From Eubacteriales bacterium (GTDB lineage: Bacteria; Bacillota; Clostridia; Oscillospirales; CAG-272): a stretch of 36,126 nt of DNA. Made by a program: the position numbers and the translations under genes. Location of the stretch: assembly GCA_028709565.1 (NCBI GenBank), contig JAQVWU010000001.1, forward strand, positions 1 to 36,126. The letters run 5' to 3'. Shown here piece after piece: positions 31,537 through 36,126 of the stretch. The notes beneath the pieces were generated by a model. It was not told the origin of the DNA. It worked only from the letters and a program-made list of their open reading frames with translations, and did not search any database. How positions within the stretch are numbered: the first letter of the stretch is position 1; each line of letters begins with the position of its first letter.

Positions 31537-33476
31537 TATCTTATCCGTTCGCCGATGGGAATATCGTCATTCAGGAACAGAACACGCACGGTTTCTTCGC
31601 CCGAAGCAAGTATCATACCGTTACTGTCCACACCGCGCAGCGTCACCGGCTTAAGATTAGCCGCGACAATTACCTTTTTCCCGACAAGGTCCTCCGGCTG
31701 ATAAAACTTCGCAATGCCGGAAACCACCTGCCGTTTTTCATAGCCAAGATCGACCTGAAGTTTAAGAAGGTTTTTGGCTTTCGGAATCGGTTCGGCAGCG
31801 ATAATACGGGCAGTGCGCAGCTCGACGTTCATAAAATCATCCATATCGATTTTATCGACTTTTTCGGATGCGGGTTCCGCGTCAGTCTTGTCATCGTTTT
31901 CGGCTTCATCCGGGTTATGATTTTCTCCGATCTCTTTGAGGAGTTTTGTTTCATCAATCCGCTCAAACAAAACGGTCGCTTCTCCGATTTTATCTCCGGA
32001 GGTCAATCCGCCGAATATCAGACTGTCTTCATCCGTTCCCAGCTGGTTAAGTATCTTTTCGGCCGTCTCGGTTATAAAAGGCCATAAAAGGACCGCCCCG
32101 ATACGTATTGTTTCCAGCAGATTGTATAAAACCGCGGAGAGTCTGGGTCTGTCGGATTCATTTCTGGCCAAAACCCACGGGGTGTTTTCATCAATGTATT
32201 TATTCGCGCGGTGCAGCATATCGAATATACTTTCAACCGCGTCGGCTATCCTGTAATCATTCATGTATGAATCAACACAGGCGACGGTATTGTTTACCGT
32301 TTTTATAAGTTCCTCGTCAGATTTTGTTTTGGCTTCAGTACTGACCGGAACGGTTCCGTTAAAGTATTTTTTTACCATATCAAGCGTACGTTTGACCAGA
32401 TTTCCGAGATTATTGGCCAAATCGGCGTTATAACGCGCGATCATGCTCTCATAGGTAATACTGCCGTCCGTCGCATACGGCATTTCCGATAGGCAATAAT
32501 GCCGAACACCGTCAACACCGAAATAACGCACAAGATCATCCGCGTACAATACGTTTCCGCGTGATTTCGACATTTTATCCATACCAAAATTGAACCACGG
32601 ATGGCCGAATATTTTCCGGGGCAGGGGTATATCAAGGGCCATGAGCATGATTATCCAGTAAATACTGTGAAAGCGCATAATGTCTTTGCCGATGATATGC
32701 ACATCGGCGGGCCAGTATTTCGCATACAATCCGTCGGGACCTCCGTTGTCCTCGGTATTATATCCAAGCGCGGTTATATAGTTTGACAACGCGTCAATCC
32801 ATACATAAATAACATGTTTATCGTCAAAATCGACGGGGATGCCCCATTTAAAGGATGTTCGCGAAACGCATAAATCCTGCAGTCCCGGCAACAGGAAATT
32901 GTTAAGCATTTCCTTCTTGCGTGATTCCGGTTCGATAAACCCGGGATTATCTTCGATATATTTAATCAGACGATCGGTATATTTACTAAGACGCAGAAAA
33001 TACGCTTCCTCCTTCATACGCTGGACGGGCCGGCCGCATTCAGGGCATTTATCATCTTTAATCTGCGTATCGGGGTAAAACGTTTCGTCCGGTATACAAT
33101 ACCAGCCTTCATATACACCTTTATATATATCGCCTTGTTTATATAGCTTATTGAATATTTTCTGAACGCCGCGTTCGTGATAATCGTCGGTGGTACGTAT
33201 AAACTTGTCATAACTGGTGTTCATCATATCCCATATACCGCGGATCTGTTCGGTAACCTCGTCTACATATTCTTTGGGGGTCATGTTTCGTTCTTTTGCA
33301 TAACCTTCGATTTTCAAACCGTGTTCATCGGTTCCGGTCAAAAAAAACACATCAAAACCGTGCTGCCTTTTGTATCGGGCAACGGCGTCGGTCATTATTA
33401 CCTCATATGTATTTCCTATATGAGGTTTGCGGGACGCGTAAGCTATCGCGGTTGTTATATAAAATTTCTCTTTCAT
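31536..33476 (-). CDS. metG: Methionine--tRNA ligase
   Basis: The 646-residue protein is a class I synthetase with HIGH motif PHIGN (18-22) and KMSKS (301-305). A C-terminal tRNA-binding (EMAP/Trbp111-like) domain spans about 535-646 (MNVELRTARIIAAE). The zinc knuckle is partial: CPEC (Cys144, Cys147) is kept, but the first pair shows only Cys127 in YCIPDE. It charges methionine onto tRNA-Met. ATG 33476 has AGAGGT 7 nt upstream; ATG 33494 is less well placed. It lies between nagA (63-nt gap) and tatD, with no T-box leader. Confidence 0.97.
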   Translation of the reverse strand: MKEKFYITTAIAYASRKPHIGNTYEVIMTDAVARYKRQHGFDVFFLTGTDEHGLKIEGYAKERNMTPKEYVDEVTEQIRGIWDMMNTSYDKFIRTTDDYHERGVQKIFNKLYKQGDIYKGVYEGWYCIPDETFYPDTQIKDDKCPECGRPVQRMKEEAYFLRLSKYTDRLIKYIEDNPGFIEPESRKKEMLNNFLLPGLQDLCVSRTSFKWGIPVDFDDKHVIYVWIDALSNYITALGYNTEDNGGPDGLYAKYWPADVHIIGKDIMRFHSIYWIIMLMALDIPLPRKIFGHPWFNFGMDKMSKSRGNVLYADDLVRYFGVDGVRHYCLSEMPYATDGSITYESMIARYNADLANNLGNLVKRTLDMVKKYFNGTVPVSTEAKTKSDEELIKTVNNTVACVDSYMNDYRIADAVESIFDMLHRANKYIDENTPWVLARNESDRPRLSAVLYNLLETIRIGAVLLWPFITETAEKILNQLGTDEDSLIFGGLTSGDKIGEATVLFERIDETKLLKEIGENHNPDEAENDDKTDAEPASEKVDKIDMDDFMNVELRTARIIAAEPIPKAKNLLKLQVDLGYEKRQVVSGIAKFYQPEDLVGKKVIVAANLKPVTLRGVDSNGMILASGEETVRVLFLNDDIPIGERIR

Positions 33477-33539
33477 AAAATTTACCTCTGTCATTCCCTG
33501 GTATTCCTGTTTTTATATTATGCGGTCCGGCAGCCAAAT

Positions 33540-34652
33540 TTATTCATATATGACACCGCCGGCAATCGTATATTTTAAATCATTTTTATTGTTTGATACC
33601 ACACATAAATCAGCGCTTCTGCCCGTATCGATTATACCGGCAAATGAGTCAAAACCAACCATTCGGGCAGGATTTTCCGTAGCGCAGATAACGGCTTCTT
33701 CAAATGATGCTCCCGTAAACTTCATCAGATTTATCATTCCGTCAAAAAGATCCAATGTGCTGCCCGCAATGGTCCCGTCGCCGGTCAGGGCCACTTTATT
33801 GCTGATCCTGATATTATGACCCGAAATATTAAATTCACCGTCTCCGTAACCTGTCGCGCTTATAGAGTCGGTTATCAGCACAAAACGGTCGTGTCTTTTT
33901 GCCCGCCATGAAAGTTCGATAATTTCCGGAACCAGATGAACGCCGTCGCATATAAACTCCGCGTATGCATCGGAAAGCAAAGCGGCGCTGGCACACCCCG
34001 GCATTCGGTGATGAATCGGACTCATCGCGTTGAAAGTATGTGTAAATGAGTTAACTCCCCAGGAGAGCGCCTGCAGACATTCACCGTAAGTCGCGTCACT
34101 GTGACCGATTCCGACGGTTGCACCGTGTGACAACGCGGCGCGGCAGAACGCTTCCCCGCCCTCCAGTTCCGGCGCCGTGGTGATATGCACAACCAGCGGC
34201 TGCATATAATTTATCAGCGTTTCAAGCTCCGCAGAATCCGGCTTGACAAACAGAGTAGAATTATGCGCTCCCTTCCGTTTTGCGTTCATATAACGTCCTT
34301 CCAGATGAATTCCTTTAAATCCGGCTTGTTTTATATTTTTAATGGAGGACATCCAATTTTCAAGCGTTGTCGTCCCGATAGAAGGCATAACAGCGGTTGT
34401 GCCGGCCTTCGCATAGTCAGCGCGCATAAACTGCATCTCCTCAGCCGCAGCCGAATCGAAACCATAACCGCCCCGTCCGTGCGTGTGTACATCAACCAGC
34501 CCCGGTATAACAAATTCAAGTGAAGGGTCGCTGTTCTCATCGGTGTAGTTTACAGCTGTAATAACACCGCCGCAAATATCAATGTTTCCCCTTAAAAACC
34601 GTTTTTCGGCGGTATTAAATATATTAATATTTTTAAGATGCAATTCATTCAT
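33540..34652 (-). CDS. nagA: N-acetylglucosamine-6-phosphate deacetylase
   Basis: The 370-residue amidohydrolase has GLVDVHTHGRGGYGFD (His56, His58), HLEGR with metal ligand Glu118 (most relatives have HLEGP), GIGHSDAT (His184), FTHTFNAMSP (His205) and ITDSIS with catalytic Asp262. It removes acetate from GlcNAc-6-phosphate, feeding amino sugars into glycolysis or wall recycling. AGGTGA lies about 6 nt before the ATG. nagB is not next to it; metG follows, so nagA-metG-tatD may be one transcript. Confidence 0.94.
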   Translation of the reverse strand: MNELHLKNINIFNTAEKRFLRGNIDICGGVITAVNYTDENSDPSLEFVIPGLVDVHTHGRGGYGFDSAAAEEMQFMRADYAKAGTTAVMPSIGTTTLENWMSSIKNIKQAGFKGIHLEGRYMNAKRKGAHNSTLFVKPDSAELETLINYMQPLVVHITTAPELEGGEAFCRAALSHGATVGIGHSDATYGECLQALSWGVNSFTHTFNAMSPIHHRMPGCASAALLSDAYAEFICDGVHLVPEIIELSWRAKRHDRFVLITDSISATGYGDGEFNISGHNIRISNKVALTGDGTIAGSTLDLFDGMINLMKFTGASFEEAVICATENPARMVGFDSFAGIIDTGRSADLCVVSNNKNDLKYTIAGGVIYE

Positions 34653-34689
34653 CTTATATCACCTGCCCTGCAATCGTTATTAATATAAT

Positions 34690-34718
34690 ATTATATAAAA
34701 AAAATGCAATAAAAGCAA
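34690..34718 (-). promoter_or_regulatory. Promoter of nagA
   Basis: On the minus strand TTGCTT (34718-34713) and a perfect TATAAT (34695-34690) are 17 nt apart, with a short leader of about 30 nt. Confidence 0.65.
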
Positions 34719-34732
34719 TACATTAAACAAAA

Positions 34733-34756
34733 TTAAAAGTGCTTTTTCACTTTTAA
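34733..34756. repeat. Hairpin TTAAAAGTG / CACTTTTAA between divergent promoters
   Basis: A 9-bp perfect AT-rich stem with loop CTTTTT lies upstream of the nagA promoter and about 75 nt before the opposite promoter. It could be a regulator site. It is too poor in GC to call a terminator. Confidence 0.35.
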
Positions 34757-34830
34757 CAAAACCAAATAGCCTAACCTTGCAGGATACACAAAAAAACCTC
34801 ACCTCTGCGGATAATAATTTTCAAAAAATC

Positions 34831-34859
34831 TGTACTTTTATATAACCTTGTGTTATAAT
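34831..34859 (+). promoter_or_regulatory. Extended -10 promoter of the Gfo/Idh gene
   Basis: TGTTATAAT (34851-34859) is an extended -10 box; the -35 region at 34831-34836 (TGTACT) is weak. It points to the gene at 34924. Confidence 0.6.
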
Positions 34860-34923
34860 ACAGGCAAAGCACATAATAAACTCAAAACCACAAACATAAT
34901 ACATAATAACAGAGGAAACACTA

Positions 34924-35931
34924 ATGTCAGGACTCAAAATGGGCTTCATAGGCCACGGAAGCATAACAGGCTCACACCGCAACGGCTATAATACGCTGAA
35001 TAACGAAGGATTTCCCGTATCGATAGACGCTGTTTGCGATATCCGACAGGAGAAACTGGAAAATATCGGAGAGTCGCGCGCCTATACATCAATACAGGAT
35101 TTCTTTGACGGCGAAGAGGGTAAACTTGATTTCGTTGATATCTGCCTGCCGACATTCCTGCACGCTGATACCGCGATTGAAGCTATGGAACGCGGATTCC
35201 ACGTACTTGTCGAAAAACCGATGGCACTGACCTACGAGGATTGCGTGCGGATGTGCGAAGCAGCTAAGCGTACCGGCAAAACGCTCATGGTCGCACAGTG
35301 CTGCCGCTTCGGTAACTTCGCGATAGCTGTACGCGATTATATTAAAAAAGGAATATTCGGCAAACCGAAAACAGCCTGCCTTAAACGGGACGGCGGAACC
35401 CCCCGCTGGTCGTGGAATGACTGGTTCCTAAAAGAAGAGCTGTCCGGCGGCGCCATACTTGACCTGCACGTCCATGACGTCGATATGATGCAGGATTTCT
35501 TCGGTATTCCCGAAGCGGTCAGCTCCGGTGCCAGCCGCATTATACCGGGGGACGGACCTGATATCGTCAGCACTAACTACTATTACTCAAACGGACTCTT
35601 TACCCACTCTACCTCCGACTGGACTACCGAAAATAATAAGTATTACGGCAGTCTCGGACGTATTGACTTCGTGGGAGGCTATATCATATCAGCAAGCTTC
35701 GCAGGTCAATATGTGTTCGCCGCCGTACCCTCCAAGGGCGATATTATTGACCTTAATACCGTATATGCACCCAATGATTTCTATACCGAGGAAATTCGCT
35801 ACTTCACCCGCTGTATCAAAGAAGGACTCCCCGTCGATATGTGTACCCCCGAAAGCTCCGCGCAGTCTATACGTATCGCTCTCGCTGAAAAGGAAAGCGC
35901 AGAACGCGGCGGCGAACGAATAACTCTGTAA
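34924..35931 (+). CDS. Gfo/Idh/MocA family NAD(P)-dependent oxidoreductase
   Basis: The 335-residue protein has an N-terminal Rossmann fold with GFIGHGSITGSH (7-18). The catalytic lysine is in VEKPMA (Lys98). A C-terminal alpha/beta domain follows, with LDLHVHDVDM supplying Asp180 and His184, the usual family pair. Such enzymes oxidise or reduce hydroxyls on sugars, inositols or sugar nucleotides. AGAGGAAA lies about 6 nt before the ATG. It is divergent from nagA, so a role in sugar metabolism is likely, but the substrate cannot be assigned. No signal peptide is present. Confidence 0.9.
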   Translation: MSGLKMGFIGHGSITGSHRNGYNTLNNEGFPVSIDAVCDIRQEKLENIGESRAYTSIQDFFDGEEGKLDFVDICLPTFLHADTAIEAMERGFHVLVEKPMALTYEDCVRMCEAAKRTGKTLMVAQCCRFGNFAIAVRDYIKKGIFGKPKTACLKRDGGTPRWSWNDWFLKEELSGGAILDLHVHDVDMMQDFFGIPEAVSSGASRIIPGDGPDIVSTNYYYSNGLFTHSTSDWTTENNKYYGSLGRIDFVGGYIISASFAGQYVFAAVPSKGDIIDLNTVYAPNDFYTEEIRYFTRCIKEGLPVDMCTPESSAQSIRIALAEKESAERGGERITL

Positions 35932-35992
35932 TTTGCATCTCAAACCCATCTCCCGTTGTATTGTGTATGAACATATCAGGATTCAAACAGGA

Positions 35993-36126
35993 ATCGAGCA
36001 GGAGGCTAACCATTAATTGATTAGCCGACCTCTCACACCACCGTACGTACCGTTCAGTATACGGCGGTTCAATCGTAAACATGCAGAGACTTGTACTTTT
36101 GGGATATATCAAAATATCCTGCTTGT
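35993..36126 (-). mobile_element. 3' end of a group II intron (cut by window edge)
   Basis: On the minus strand a domain V-like hairpin occupies about 36070-36037. ACCGCCGT pairs with ACGGTGGT, then comes an inner TACT-GAAC-GGTA stem with a bulge before TACGG. It is followed by GTGTGAGAGG and a domain VI-like stem GGCTAA...TTAGCC (36026-36004). The sequence then ends CTCCTGCTCGAT near 35993, like the 3' ends of bacterial group II introns. The triad reads CGC rather than AGC, which suggests class C, though this is tentative. The 5' part lies outside the window. It points toward the end of the Gfo/Idh gene, 61 nt away. Confidence 0.8.
36069..36126 (-). CDS. C-terminal end of the intron-encoded reverse transcriptase/maturase (partial)
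   Basis: One minus-strand frame is open from the window edge and gives QAGYFDISQKYKSLHVYD, then TGA at 36071-36069. The GYF...KY..LH pattern resembles the C-terminus of group II intron reverse transcriptases. The stop overlaps the first base of domain V, the right place for an ORF carried in domain IV. With only 18 residues, the call rests mainly on context. Confidence 0.5.
   Translation of the reverse strand, partial: QAGYFDISQKYKSLHVYD

Noticed and set aside
31518..32087. 189-codon plus-strand ORF opposite metG
   Set aside because: Antisense to the conserved MetRS C-terminal domain, with no start signal.
33477..33539. T-box leader for metG
   Set aside because: The 63-nt gap is too short and lacks the T-box consensus.
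1..36126. CRISPR array, toxin-antitoxin pair, phage genes or defence island
   Set aside because: No regularly spaced repeats, no matching small gene pairs and no phage-type proteins are visible; nearly all sequence is accounted for by housekeeping genes.

Overview
The window looks like a chromosomal segment of an anaerobic Firmicute of class Clostridia. It is moderately AT-rich and has AGGAGG-type ribosome binding sites. It carries an RpoB/RpoC pair, S12-S7-EF-G-EF-Tu in order, a CarD-like regulator, an L25/Ctc protein, formate-THF ligase, an ECF-type riboflavin S component under an FMN riboswitch and metK under an S-box riboswitch. I cannot name the genus. Nearly everything is housekeeping; the only mobile DNA I can support is the 3' end of a group II intron at the right edge. 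I found no CRISPR array, defence cassette, prophage or other clearly novel multi-gene system.

Layout. 1-1020: a cut-off 4Fe-4S protein diverges from a Crp/Fnr regulator across a small promoter/operator region. 1033-6017: a GH2 beta-mannosidase-type enzyme on the minus strand with a perfect consensus promoter, then on the plus strand L25/Ctc, a CarD-like protein and a beta-propeller glycosidase-like protein. 6119-6275: tRNA-Arg(CCG) with its promoter and terminator, minus strand. 6308-9776: a plus-strand run fhs-tsaE-tsaB-rpiB closed by a strong terminator. 9778-17111: a minus-strand run metK-(small ORF)-recD2-comF-MreB-like-cotH, headed by an S-box riboswitch and a good promoter. 17150-17935: ribU with its FMN riboswitch. 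17959-22585: rpsL-rpsG-fusA-tuf from one strong promoter. 22683-30241: rpoB-rpoC with their own promoter, without rplJ/rplL in front. 30306-30745: rpsT on the plus strand. 30766-34718: nagA-metG-tatD on the minus strand. 34831-35931: a Gfo/Idh/MocA oxidoreductase. 35993-36126: the group II intron end.

How the genes fit together. The core is transcription and translation: RNA polymerase, S12, S7, S20, L25, EF-G, EF-Tu, MetRS, tRNA-Arg, and the t6A tRNA-modification proteins TsaB and TsaE. One-carbon and methionine metabolism appear as fhs, metK and metG. The GH2 enzyme, the propeller protein, NagA and the Gfo/Idh enzyme suggest a lifestyle of using complex glycans and amino sugars. Regulatory RNAs are explicit: two textbook riboswitches, each with an intrinsic terminator. 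Several starts are non-ATG (rpsG GTG; rpsT, rpoC and the Crp regulator TTG), chosen from ribosome binding sites and family N-termini.

Points most worth checking: an MreB-family protein with a damaged phosphate-binding motif, a natural Arg at the S12 position linked to streptomycin resistance, a small membrane-protein ORF that runs deep into recD2, and unusual leaders in front of rpoB and rpsL.
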